Source: Pisolithus tinctorius (Eukaryota > Basidiomycota > Agaricomycetes > Boletales > Pisolithaceae). From it: 64,000 bases of DNA. Below, piece by piece: positions 19,730-31,378 of the stretch. How positions within the stretch are numbered: the stretch's first letter is position 1; each line of letters starts with the position of its first letter. A program made the translations under genes and the position numbers. The stretch is from contig JANFAH010000005.1 of the NCBI GenBank assembly GCA_024663395.1, positions 2,728,001-2,792,000 of the forward strand. Direction: 5' to 3'. The notes beneath the pieces are model-generated. The model was not told where the DNA came from. It searched no databases and saw nothing but the letters and a program-made list of their open reading frames with translations.

Positions 19730-21560
19730 TGCCCCTTCGAAGGCCTGAACTTTGTAGTCGGTCGTATCGTTATTCCATTTTCATCGCAAGTGCGTCTCGT
19801 CGATATGGACATTCTCCGGGTGCCTCTGGGATCATGACATGCACAGTTCTTTGAAGCTCCGTTGTCAGTTTTAAGGATCTTTACAGATGAATTTGTACCT
19901 CGGAAAACCTCATCGATCCAACATCCGGTCTCCATTTCTAACATTGTCCCTGGCGACTTCACACATGACGGGAAGCTAGACGTTTTGGTCATGAGTGAAG
20001 ACACGTAGCGGGTTACTCTAAGCACAGGGTTTTACAAGGGTAACCATGACGGAACCTTAGGTGCGTCCGTCTGAAATGCGAATCCATCGTAGAATAATGT
20101 ATCTTTCGTTCACCAGCCTCTACCCACCATCGACTCTCAAAGCCCATTCTTGTGAACATGAATGGAAAGATGAAGATCGACTCATTAGGGATGCCAACTG
20201 ACAGACAAGGGTCCTCAAATCCTGTGCAAGTCATTGCACAGCGAGGCACCCTTATTCAAATTGTGGGTCGCACATCCGCAGTACAGATGTTGTGTGCTGA
20301 CGTTATTGTATAGGGGGTTTCTTGCAGGTATGGGAATTCCAGGCCTTCAATAGGCGGTCCGTTTAGCGTGCCAGGTATTTTTCTGGTATGCGAGGGGTTA
20401 TATTGATAACATGGATGGCTCTCTTCTGGAATCCAAGTTATCTCGCTCGATGACATTGGCAATTGTATAGAGGTTGGTATCCTGTTGTGGTCCACTCACT
20501 GTCTCTTTTGACCACGATGGTTCGATCGACTTGCCTAGTTACCCGTCTGTCTCTCCATGATCTCGCCTACTGTCGATAAACCGGGCTAGCCAATATGTAG
20601 ACTGCCTATGGACCTCTGTGGCGCAGGGCCCAAGTTCTGTCATAACCTTAGCACCAGTCTGGATAATAATGTGACATATCTTCATGGATTCCAATACACT
20701 TGCTCCTGGAATCCGCATCACAAACGTCGATATTGTCGATTCCACATTGCCTCCTATTCCGTTTCCTAACCGCCTATGAGGATCAATTTGGACGGCTTTC
20801 CTGGTTTCATATTCATTGCTGCTACTGATGGCCCGCACACACCGAAACTATTAGCATCAGTGCCATGTGCTAAGGGTCTTCCTGGCTGTGATCAGGACTA
20901 GCATGGCAGACGGAGTTCCGGACTACTCCACAAGTTCAGAGGCCGTCAGGGACGCTAAGGGTGTAGCATTTGCAGATCTGAACGAAGATGTGAGACTTTC
21001 TGTTTTTGCGGCGTCAGGGAACGCTCGATATTCTGGCGCAGATGACAGGAGCACAAGGCTCAAGAGGACACCATTGTTCGTACAAAACAACCACATTTGT
21101 GATACTTTCTTCCTTAAGGCGATTAGTAGGCCACTTTGATGTTTGGTGCATGTCCATGGCTAATGATCGTAGTGCTTAATGGTGTTCGTTGCTTAGTGGT
21201 TCTCATTTTGGTGAGTGAAATGTGGCTGCAGCTGTAAGACTCACCTACTGATTCGTGATGAAGCCTTTCAGCACTAGTTACTCCGGTGCTTCTCCCAAAC
21301 CTAGGCACGGACGGTCGAACGAGACACCATTAGGGGAGTGGTACTACCATCTCATTGCGGTTGGAAGCGACAACATGAACTTTATGAACATGCCATCGAC
21401 TTTACCACGTGAGGACGGGAGAACTCGGTGGCTGTGCTGGGCCGGTACTACTCCCGTCGATGCTTACGGCCGTTCTCACCGAAACGATTCTTGAAGAGTT
21501 CACTTACGACGACGGACACATGATCGCGTTTGATGACTTCAGTTGTAAGTGTAGTCCCGT
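19730..21560 (+). pseudogene. ITFG1/TIP-like FG-GAP protein, decayed
   Basis: Fragments in several plus frames follow the order of the T-cell immunomodulatory (ITFG1-like) family. They are IVPGDFTHDGKLDVLVMSEDT (near 19940-20005), PILVNMNGKMKIDSLGMPT (about 20140), SFDHDGSIDLP (about 20500), NLDGFPGFIFIAATDG (about 20785), VAFADLNED (about 20970), FVQNNHICDTFFLKAI (about 21080) and a C-terminal part to about 21500. The repeated (D/N)xDGxxD-type motifs are the Ca-binding loops of FG-GAP repeats. An in-frame TAG at 20006-20008 (a Trp TGG in the partial copy at 21.7 kb) and several frame changes show it is broken. The family is a type I membrane or secreted beta-propeller protein. It starts back-to-back with SF3B4. 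Confidence 0.7.
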
Positions 21561-21589
21561 GCTATAGTTTATATGAGACCTCACGTGAG

Positions 21590-21860
21590 GTCTGCTGCAG
21601 ACGATTTTGTATTCAAGAAAGTTTCGTAAATCCAACACCCAACCTCCATTTTTAACGTTGTCCTTGGTGACCTCACGCATGAAGGGAAGCTAGACATTCT
21701 GGTCATGAGTGAAGACACGTGGCAGGACACTCTAAGCATGGCCCTCTACGACGGTTTTCATGATAGAACCTTTGGTACACCTTTCTCAATTCGAATTCGT
21801 TGTAAAATTATGTACCGTTTATTCGCCAGTCTCCCGGTCTATGTCAGCGCCAGCATCTAA
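21590..21860 (+). pseudogene. Second, partial copy of the ITFG1-like N-terminal segment
   Basis: The segment encoding a VLGDLTHEGKLDILVMSEDTW-like stretch (about 21655-21725) repeats the 5' part of the preceding pseudogene. It then gives way to unrelated sequence. This is consistent with a partial tandem duplication before decay. The same arrangement appears at 63340-63730. Confidence 0.6.
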
Positions 21861-21869
21861 TGTTTCACA

Positions 21870-22948
21870 ACCTGTTCTGCAATACGCGTTCTTATATTTC
21901 GGCCACATTTTACGGGCCCTGTTTAATGAGACTGCAGCACGACATCAGGGCGGAGGTGAACAACAAGTTCATCACGTAAGACATCGGTTGGAACGATGTT
22001 GGAGACCTGGATGATGGCCACATCCCCTCATCCGTGTCTCCAAGGCTGTCACTAGTGAAAAGGATGATTTCACAGGGTGGGAAACCACGCTACCGTCTCA
22101 ACTTCCTGTTCCACGGAAAAGGACCTCCTTATTTTGGTGACCCTTCAGTATTTGTAAAATTGAAATCAATGCCTACATCTGATCTTATTCTGCGCGCCTC
22201 TTTCAATATACATATCATAAGGAGAGCGATGGGGAAGAGAATGGGATTTGGGATGTGACAAAATAGGATTTTCGATGTCAGGGAAGATCGTATGATCATC
22301 CACTTTGAAGCCAAGATTTTCAGGACACCTGGTGTGCATTGCGTGCGTCGTGGAAAGCAACTAACGTGCATATGTGGAGCTTGAATCCGTGCCTGTTCGT
22401 ACGTAACTGGGGCTCGAGTGGGGGACTCGGAAGTGAGCCCATGTTAAAAGCCGAGCTACTCTCATGGACGGGTAATGCACAATTGTGTTTCCTGCCCACA
22501 ACACTCAAGATATTTATAATATAAATCATGGGCACATTGCCAGAGGCATATCCTACTAGCTAGTGTGCTTCAATACAAAAAAAAATGATGTGGTAGCTCT
22601 CTAGCATGCGAACTTCAAGGAAGGTGGTGTGAACCACCCCATTTTTATGGCATTTTCACCCAGATACCAGAGATCTACTAGGGCATTGGACTCGAATGTT
22701 TCGGCTTATTAGTCGCATCGTATCGAGACAAATATTCACAGCTCATCAGTTCAGTGAAACATAGGAAAACTCGACTGCAATATTCATGATATTGTGCTAG
22801 AGTATGACAAAAATCAAGTATAGGGGCGTCACGCGCGTCAACAAATTCATACTCCGCTTAAATAGGGAGTTCAGCGTAGCATGATAATTGGGGCGGAGTA
22901 TAATTATTAACACTGCGGAGCTTAATTTATGCGTGCAGAGATGCCCGC
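21870..22948. other. No supported gene
   Basis: Only short frames without domains. Between about 22560 and 22950 the sequence becomes AT-rich and leads into the inverted-repeat element at 22955. Confidence 0.5.
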
Positions 22949-22954
22949 CAGGAG

Positions 22955-23586
22955 TATGACGCTGCATCTGTAACATTAAACAAACAAAAATAAAACACCT
23001 GATTGCGCGACTTTTGCAGTACTGCTCCTGCGCAACTTTTTATACTACCCCTGCATAATTTTTAACACAGCCACCTTGCACCACTTTGCGCTAGCTAGGA
23101 GGGCAGATAAAATAGATAAACGTAGGCAGGACGTGAACACAGTTCGTCGGCACCCTCCCCAGTCATCCCGCCCAATCCACGAGGCCGTGATGCCCCACAA
23201 GGCCCGCTCGAACGCTCGACCCCCGCCCCCGCCCCTCCCGCCTGGTGGCGGGATTGCTCCTTCGGGAAATTCCCACGGCATCGCCACCTGCAAATTCATG
23301 TGACCGCACTCCGCGCCACAAGTCATCACTGGCCTAGCGAATTTGGGCCCGTTTCTTGGAAAAATACCCATCATTACATAGGTTATGTACAGTAGCATCG
23401 AAACGAGTCCCGAGGAACGGGCGAGGAGTGCGTGTAGCCCTGACTCGCTCGCTCTCCCGTGCACGTGCCGTACTTAGTCAGTAGCTGTGGGCACAGCCAC
23501 CTGCAAATTTTCTGCGCATTACTGCAAAAGTCGCGCAATCAGGTGTTTTATTTTTGTTTGTTTAATGTTACAGATGCAGCGTCATA
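22955..23586. mobile_element. MITE-like element, 632 bp, 67-bp perfect terminal inverted repeats
   Basis: 22955-23021 and 23520-23586 are exact reverse complements (ends TATGACGCTG). The element is flanked by CAGGAG at 22949-22954 and again at 23587-23592, a 6-bp target-site duplication. There is no transposase. The interior includes a GC-rich stretch (about 23200-23260) and a further AGCCACCTGCA/AGCCACCTTGCA similarity just inside the two ends. It is a non-autonomous DNA transposon by structure; the superfamily is not recognised. Confidence 0.85.
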
Positions 23587-24064
23587 CAGGAGTGACATGG
23601 TGTGACGAAATTGTGCATTACCTATACTTTTAGACATGTCATTTTCAAGGCTCACTGGTACACACATTTTAGCATATTTTATCGAGGTTTTTGCACAGGC
23701 CTGTAGCAAAAACCTGCCTCTATCCGGTCTCCAAAGCCCGAGTTCAAGAAAATTTGTTGTTGTGTAGCTATTCCAAATTTTGTAAAAATTGTGCATTACC
23801 AGTGCTCAAATTTCCTAATCGAGCTCTCCCGATATTTCAAGCACCTGCGAATCACAGACCGAGCCTCGTGTTTGGCACTTTCCCACTCTATAAGACCGTG
23901 CGACCTGCAAAGAGGAACAAGTTTTAGGTCTTGCATTTGCCCTTTTCCCCGGGTGCATAAATCTTTCGTCTGAAGAAAGAAGTTGTAGTCTCGGGAAGCG
24001 AGGTAGTACGTGCGGCTGCCCCATTTCTTGACACGTGCTGATCTTTGCAGTAGCTCCTGGGAAG

Positions 24065-26472
24065 ATGTGGTTGTTGGACGTGGATGCGGTTCTCGACTGG
24101 GAAGCGTGTATCCAACCAGCCGAACTCCGGGGGATCGTAGTCCTGAAGGAACGCGACGATATAACCACTGAATATGCCATACTGTCGCATCGCTGGACTG
24201 ACTCGGAGGTCAGTTATAAGGAGATGACCAGGCTCATGAAGATGGAAAACCAGGATAGAGAGAAGCTCAGACGGCGTGATGGTTACAAGAAGATCATTAA
24301 GAGTTGTGCATTGGCTAAGGGCAAGTACAAGTGGTTATGGATCGATACATGTTGCATCGACAAGCGAAATAGCGCTGAGCTATCGGAGGCCATCAATTCA
24401 ATGTATCAGTGGTACCAGAACTCCCAAGTGTGCTATGCGTACCTCCATGATGTCGAGGCGACCTTTCCCACGGAACCAAACGACGAAAAGTTTGCTACGT
24501 CCAAAGGTTGGCCAGAGTGGTTCGCGCGTGGCTGGACGCTCCAGGAACTCATTGCTCCGAAGAATGTCCAGTTCTTCAACAAGGACTGGGTGGGTATTGG
24601 CAACAAACGGGGCCTGGCTTCCACTCTGGAAGTCGTCACAGGAATTCCTGACAACATTTTAAAGGATGGCCTACTGTCGAAGCAGCGACCCAGTGTTGCT
24701 CAGGTAATGTCCTGGGCAGCTGACCGGAAGACGAAGCGAGTGGAAGATCGAGCGTACTCGTTGCTGGGATTGCTTGGGGTGAATATGCCGATGTTGTACG
24801 GGGAAGGAGAGAAAGCGTTTCGCCGGCTACAACTAGAAGTCATACGGGAATCCAACGATCAGAGCATATTCGCATGGGATCCGGACCGAAAGATGCCGCG
24901 ATATGGCAGCGTCCTTGCGGATGACCCGAGTTACTTTCGGGATTGCCACGGTATTGAAAGGGTGGAATTCGACAAGTTCGGTGATGAATTAATAAAGTAC
25001 ATCCGACAGTACAATCTCAACGACCCCGAGAGCCGCGAATCCGAGTTGCGTGGGGCTGCCCAGCAGCTTCACGCATTCGTTGTCACCAACGCTGGCATTC
25101 AAATTCAACTTCCCCTCATACCCTATTGCGACTCTCCATCCACCTTCAAGGCCATATTGGCGTGCCGGCAATATGGAAATCTGGTCACCGTTGATTTGGC
25201 CTCGCGCGAACTGACCTTCGACAGGTCTTGTTATCGTACGGAACTTTGCAAGACACATCCAAAGTTCAGGTCGATCTATCTTACTCATTCTCAAGATGCC
25301 AACGAGATGCAGCGGCGACTTATGCTCGACGACAGGCATGCCTCATTCTATGGCTTTACTCGCTGTGTCACCTACCCGCTTGAGCGAGTCACCCTTAATA
25401 TTGTCACACTATCGTCGCTAGCAAATGATCTCGTCATCGTAGTGTATGCCAATGGCAACAGCGGCTCTCGCTTTGCTCTTGGACTTGGAAATTATTTTGG
25501 CCAGGGATGGGTGCACGTTACCTCCAATGAACACCCTGAAACTCACGCGGCGCACGGGACAGCGAACTTCGAATTTGCCAAGAAGGTGTATGATATGATG
25601 TGGAGTGCGCATGCAGTACATGCCCGAGATATGCCCGAGCGCCATGAAGTCTGCGATGTGTACCACCTCAACACCTTCATAAAGCACGCCCACCTCCCTC
25701 GATCACTCTACGCTGCGAAGGTTGTCTGGGGTAGATGGGACGAGGGCAATCTCAAAGTTCTTGTTGACGTCAAACAATGCCCTGGTTGTTGTGCGGGGCC
25801 GCGCAAATGGACGGTTACTTCTGTTGGTGCTTTCTCCCTGGCAGTATGCAGGTGGATCTAACCATCTGTACTACCACAGAATGACTGTTGCCTTGACATG
25901 CCGGGGCTCATGGAGACGGGCTATCCGCGTGAATTTGAACTGGAATTAGATGGGAAACGTGTGCGGCTTGGTGAATCTCGTCGAAGGATTGCCGTGAGTC
26001 GTCACACAGCTCCTTAAGCATTTCTAGGGCCTGACTCAAACAGCTTGGTGATTATGGGAACTTTCCTAATGGTCGGTTTGAACGTGATGGCAACATATTT
26101 GAGGATTTACGGGCACGTGGCATTGATTGTCATCCAGTTGTCTCACGCGTATCCGGAGATGAAGATGCATTACACCACGTAGACAGTCGGGATGGTATTG
26201 TTGTGGCATTTCACAGCACAGACAAACGGGCCCTGTACCTTCCTAAGGGACTCCTGCTTCCGGACAGTCACCAACTCGTGCTACTGCTGAAAGATTTGTC
26301 CACTCGTCTTTCAGGCAAACACTTAGTGATAACGGTCATCTGTCGTTCAGATTTTTACGGAGTTGGCTGCGGGGGAGACCGTAGGAGCCTGAGTACTGGC
26401 GAGTCTTCTCCACCGAGGACTATTCTACTTTTTGTTCTGATCTGGAGTGTCAGACTCGGAATTACACCATGA
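24065..26472 (+). CDS. HET (heterokaryon incompatibility) domain protein
   Basis: Exons 24065-25822, 25880-25993 and 26044-26472; 766 aa. The start is MWLLDVDAV, the usual beginning of this family. The HET domain spans about residues 40-190 and has its three blocks: YAILSHRWTD, WLWIDTCCIDKRNSAELSEAINSMYQWY (about 95-120) and FARGWTLQELIAPK. It is followed by RAYSLLGLLGVNMPMLYGEGE, also typical. The rest (about 230-766) is the long C-terminal region seen in basidiomycete HET proteins and ends with a ...LSGKHLVITVICRSDFY block. HET proteins in ascomycetes trigger regulated cell death on non-self fusion; a similar role here is inference. The first intron's donor is uncertain (GTTGGT at 25823 gives the best protein). 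The HET reading frame itself is intact. Confidence 0.88.
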
Positions 26473-28480
26473 TAACCTTTCCGTGGACCGGAGCCTATTT
26501 ACTCCCCTTTGCATTGTTGCGAGTCCGCATGTTTGGCGAGAGGAGCCGGTTTCCGAACAGAGAAGAGGTCAGCTCGAAAATATCCGGTGTGTTCATTGCA
26601 GATTGAATTCTGCACTCCCACTGACCCTACTATGAGTTGTAGGAAGCACTTTTACAATCTGGTGAGTCTGATGTCTTTATTGGATGGGATGAAAGCACTA
26701 TTTGCCTGTTTGATCGTACTTATTACATGCAGCTTTATGCAGTGGGAACTGCGGTTCAGGACGAGTCTGCTGTAAGTCGGCACACCATATGAATCTTGCA
26801 AGGATAGAAATGATGATGCCAGCAAACAGAGGAAGCAAGCAGTCAATTTTTTTTCAAGTATATTTGGCCTAGAGAACCTGAAAATTTATGTGTGTTCGTG
26901 TGTTCTTTCAATTCCTCAGCCATTCACATCCTCACAATGTAGGTTGGCGAGATAACATTCTTCGAAAGGCTTCCTTCCATGATGGAAACTGAGCCAATTA
27001 GTGATGCATCTACAGTGACAGGAAGTCAGTTTGTCGCATTATATGCTTCTTTCACAAACATATATTATACCTTAGGGCAGAGCTTGCACTGCGAAGTAGG
27101 ATTGCGTCCTTTGTGCGAGAAGTGCAACATTATCAATGGAGAGCATGAGACGTCGTACCGGTATATTCAGGAGAAGCAGGAAATTGAGAGCGAGGTGAAG
27201 TCCATATCAGAGACTCTCGGCGTTGGGGTAATTGCTGTCATCATTCAATGCCAGTTGTTGCTAATTCCGGTGACCAAAAAGTTGGTGAAGCTCATTACAA
27301 CTACCTTTTTCAAGGCCTACCGTGGACTTCAATTGTCGTATGTACATTTTGCTTGAATCATTCCTTCATGTCATGGTTTATGTGGTTTATTTCAGGCAAA
27401 CAAACCAAGCCAAGTGAGATTTCCATTGTGATAGGTTATTACCATACATGTTCAGTGGTCCACCTTTTGGACAGTGTATATAGGCAGGCTAACACCTGTT
27501 CCATGATACAAAAGATCAAGGAACTCCAAGTAAAGCTTGATGAAATAGAGGGTGGGGATAAGAAGAGAACACTAGAAGAGGACCTTACAGGGGAGGCAAG
27601 TACAGCATGAGGTCATTACTTTTGAAACCAATGGTTTATTTGCAATAGATCCTCTGGCTCTGTTTTTGTGGAATCCATTCGGAAGTGGAACAAACATTAC
27701 CAGAGGTAAGCCAGCCCTTGCCTTCTGCAAATGCCATTTGACATTGTTCAGGTTGTGAGCTACATTCGAAGGGAAGGACAAATGAAAGTAAGTAAGGCCA
27801 TATGCACTGGAGTAACCTTGCAACTGCTGTCACCAGGGTTTGTTCAAAATTGCAGAGATTATGAAGAGAACACCACATCCAAATCTAGAGGACAATCAAA
27901 TCCACTTGTGGCGGTAAGTGATGGCACTTGCATTGTCAAGAATCACTTAGCACATTATTCCAGAATCTTGGCTGATACAGGAGCTGGTGTATCAAAGCAC
28001 CAGTTGCTACCTGTTGCACATTAAGAACCTCTGCAGTGTTTCCACAGTTTGGGCTTGAATCAGCTTGTAGACCAGACAAAGCCATTGTATAAGTGTGGTT
28101 ATGTTTAAAATTACAGTGATCTGGTTTAGGTGTTAAAGACTTAAAAAACAGTAGTTCTGAAGCTGGTGAAGTCAGTACTCCCTGTATCCTGCAATTATTG
28201 TTAAAATACACATACATGTATGTCACAAACTAAGGTGGAAACCTTTTCTGTGGCACTCCAACCCACAACTTCCAGACTACAGACAAAAGAGTTAATGAGG
28301 CAAGCAACAAGTGAACTTGATCAGAAACTGTATGCTACTACAAGTGGTCTTATATACATGCCATGTTGTTTGTATATATGTACCTACTGTACAATAAGTC
28401 AAACAGAGGCACAGGTACCAACAAGAAGCAAGCTCAGACACCTTGTTTCCAAGACAGGACAAGGGGACCAAAGGGCAAAA
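26473..28480. other. No recognised gene; short frames only
   Basis: Plus frames at 26979-27356 and 27248-27610 (the latter ending in a Lys/Glu-rich coiled-coil-like tail) and 27731-28024 are protein-like but match no domain I know. CpG becomes rare from about 26.6 kb, as in other repeat-derived parts of the window, so this is probably old transposon-related DNA. Confidence 0.4.
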
Positions 28481-28951
28481 GCTGAGTACTGGGTGGGACA
28501 ACCCTTGGTCTAGCTCATGCACTAGACTCTTGTGCAAGCCAGGTTGAAGTCAGAAGGTGATAGCTGAGGGAGTCAGAAGTGAAAGCAGAGTGTCAACTTG
28601 GACTCAAGCCAAGGGTTCAAGGGGGAGACTAATTTGATATTCAGTCTGGGGACTAAGGACAGGAGTAGCTAAGACTTATGTATATACCAAGGACTGGTAA
28701 CCTGAGGAGCAGAGTTACTGGTAGATGACTAAATAACAATGCACAAGAATGTACTAGAGGTTATGTGATGCCTAGGTCAAGCTAAGGCTGAGGTCTGAAT
28801 GATAGACACTGCCTTGGCACAAGCAAGGGCAGTGTAATTGTCTAACTGAAAGAAGAACAAGGGGAACCCTATGTAGCTACTATTGGAATTCAATGCAGTA
28901 TCAGTGTTCCTCTGTCAAGGACTGGAGTGCTGAGTTGTTTGGCATATGACA
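28480..28951 (-). repeat. LTR fragment, minus orientation, with polypurine tract at 28952-28967
   Basis: On the minus strand a purine run (CTAAGAGGGGGATAC) ends at 28952 and TGTCATATGCC starts at 28951, as at a 3' LTR start. The segment GCTCATGCACTA...TTGTGCAAG (about 28512) matches the LTR near 2470 in the same orientation. The low-coordinate end is not defined. Confidence 0.5.
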
Positions 28952-29089
28952 GTATCCCCCTCTTAGGGTTGAGCCCTTGACACCTGCCCTAAGGTACATG
29001 AGGTCAGCAGACCTTGGCAAAGGCATGTGTTACTTGGGATTTAAAAGAGAGTTGTTTGTCCTGTTCTTGCTCAAGTCCCATCCACAATC

Positions 29090-29751
29090 ATGTCTACACA
29101 CCAAGCAACTGCCCCCTATGATCATGAAATCCCTCTTGACCTGACACAGGCTACCATGCCTGAACTTCAAATTGGTAATGATGGTGAGGAGCCCATGGTA
29201 AAGGTGAAGATGGCCAAGAGAAAATGGTGTAAGGTGGAGAGAGAGCAGGCAGAGCTGAAAGCCAAGTGCAAAGAGTTGGTTTGTCGTGAGGAGGAACAAC
29301 TGAGACAGGAGGTTGAGCAGAGAGAGAGAGAGAGAGAGAGAGAGGAGGCTGAGCAGTGTGAGACAGAGAGCCATGAGGTCAAGAGGCACAAGCAGGTTGA
29401 GTGAGAGAGCAAGAGACTCAGGTGTAACAAAAGTCAGGAGAGCCCAAAGGCAAGGCCCAGGAGGTCAGTGCTGGTGCTTCAGGTACAGCCTTGTGCTGAC
29501 AGTGTGAGAAGGCTGAGGCTGAATGCAAGTTTGAGTGCATGCTGCAGAGTATGCACAAGAAAAGCTGTGACTGCTGTGCTGGGCAAGAAATCAAGTGCCA
29601 GATACCAGAGGGGGTAGAAGTCAGAGGAGGGAAGGCTGAGGTGAAGGTAGGGAAGAAGAGGGCATCAGACAAGATGACTTTGCCAAGGGCTGGTGAGAAG
29701 TGGAAAGTGAAGAAGTCTTCAGACATCACTGGGTGTGCTGAACTACACTGA
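29090..29751 (+). pseudogene. Coiled-coil / Cys-motif protein of a boletoid multi-copy family, broken
   Basis: 29090-29404 encodes a protein beginning MSTHQATAPYDHEIPLDLTQ, followed by a long Glu/Arg/Lys coiled coil that ends in an (AG)n-encoded R-E-R-E tract and a stop at 29402. A second frame (29500-29751) has a Cys-rich stretch (CEKAEAECKFECMLQSMHKKSCDCCAG). In related proteins this follows the coiled coil, so a frameshift or stop separates two halves. I associate this architecture with gene families greatly expanded in Boletales; the function is unknown. The 3' part is cut by the Tc1 element at 29779. Confidence 0.5.
29320..29344. repeat. (AG)n microsatellite
   Basis: About twelve AG units inside the coiled-coil frame, coding alternating Arg and Glu. 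Length change here would shift the frame. Confidence 0.9.
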
Positions 29752-29780
29752 GGAAAAGCAATGATATTGCTCAGGATGTA

Positions 29781-31376
29781 CAGTGACTTCCAAAATTGAT
29801 TCAATGTTTGCACATTTTGGGTTGTTTGTTGAATTGATCAGGAACAAAGACAAATAAGACCAAAGTGTAAGTTGATGACATAAACCATTTGCACAGGGCT
29901 ATCCATCAAAAAAAAGATTGTGTAATGTGAATGGGTATCCATGGCAATATACTTGATTTAAATCACCACATCATTGAATCAATTTTGTAACTATGTATTG
30001 GATCCATCAGAATCCAACCAATATCACATAAAACAATTTCAAAAATCATCAAAGATGGTTGCTATGGTTATTGTACCTTAGCAACCATTTCAGTCCAAGC
30101 TATTTAACCACTGTCTATGTTGTCAATGCTTCCTAACTATACTATGCACCCCATCTCCTCTGCTCAGAAGGCAAACATCATTTCTCTGGCCTGTAATGGT
30201 CATTCTACTCACACTATTGCCTCCAGGCTGGGTATCAGCCAGCCTACAGTCTCCAGGGTGCTCAAGAACCTTCTTCCTGATCAACAAGCACCTTCTTCTG
30301 GATGTCCTGCTAAGCTTTCATCCACCTCTCAGCATGCTATTATTACACAAATCACCACAGGCAAGGCCACCAATGCTATTGAGGTTACAAAGAACATCAA
30401 TTCCATAATCTCCAATCCAGTCTCCTCACAAACAGTCAGAAGGGTCCTCAGAAAACATTCATTCAAGGCTGTAACAAAGAAGAAAAACCACTCCTTTCTA
30501 TAACTCACAGGAAGAAGTGATTAGCCTTTGCTCTGAAATACAAAGAATGGACTGTGGAGGACTGGAGAAGGGTTATCTGGTCAGATGAGACCAAAATCAA
30601 TAGGATCAGGTCAGATGGGAAGGTTTGGGTGTGGAAACAGGCAGGAGAGGGGCTTATTGAGAGAGAGATACAGGGAACAGTCAAGCATGGAGGAGGAAAC
30701 ATTATGGTATGGGGATGTATGGGCTGGGAAGGTGTTGGCCACCTTGCAGAGATTGAGGGGAGGATGGACACCAACCAATATGTGGACATTTTGGAGAGCC
30801 AGTTGCTTCCAAGCTTGGGAGATTTTGGAATTCCTTTGAAGGATGTTATCTTTCAACAGGACAATGACCCAAAACATACCTCCAAAAAGGCCAAGAAGTG
30901 GTTGGAGGACAACAATATCAATGCTCTAGACTGGCTTCCACAGTCTCCAGATATGAACCCCATTGAACACCTCTGGAATCACATCAAACAGGAGCTCAAC
31001 AAGTATTCAACACAGCCAAAGGGAGTTTGGGAGGTTTGGGAGAGAGTGGCAGTGGTGTGTCAGAATTTAATTGAAAGTATGCCCAGAAGGGTCTAAGCAG
31101 TGATAAAAGCCAAGGGAGGTCATACAAAGTACTAAAATTATCAGTTTCTATATCTCTGATACACACTTCCAAAATTGCTTCAATGACATGGCAATTTAAA
31201 TTGTATATACCTTCATGGATACTAATTCAAATTACATAATTCTTTTTTTGATGGATAGTCCTGTGCAAATGGTTTATGTCATCAACTTACACTTTGGTCT
31301 TATTTGTCTTTGTTCCTGATCAATTCAACAAACAACCCAAAATGTGCAAACATTGAATCAATTTTGGAAGTCACTG
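29781..31376 (+). mobile_element. Tc1/mariner transposon with ~135-bp terminal inverted repeats
   Basis: The ends CAGTGACTTCCAAAATTGAT (29781) and its reverse complement (ending 31376) begin inverted repeats of about 135 bp (29781-29915 and 31242-31376) with very few mismatches. Both sides are flanked by TA (29779-29780 and 31377-31378), the Tc1/mariner target duplication. The element is 1596 bp. The sequence on either side is continuous with the coiled-coil gene remnant, so it inserted into that locus. Confidence 0.95.
30117..31096 (+). pseudogene. Tc1/mariner transposase with one frameshift and one stop
   Basis: The N-terminal paired-like helix-turn-helix is clear (ACNGHSTHTIASRLGISQPTVSRVL). 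The DDE catalytic part follows in another frame: VIWSDETK (first Asp), FQQDNDPKHTS (second Asp) and PDMNPIEHLW (Glu). Between them an extra A in the run near 30483 shifts the frame, and a TGA at 30518-30520 replaces an expected Arg codon (CGA to TGA). All three acidic residues remain, so the damage is recent. It encodes cut-and-paste transposition at TA sites in intact copies. Confidence 0.93.
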
Positions 31377-31378
31377 TA

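Noticed and set aside
24035..24064. Upstream ATG at 24035 as the HET protein start
   Set aside because: It adds ten residues overlapping a likely 5' leader acceptor (TTTGCAG). The MWLL start at 24065 is the usual one for the family.
27248..27610. Possible KDZ or other transposase gene
   Set aside because: No catalytic motif or recognisable signature was visible; only a short coiled-coil-like tail.
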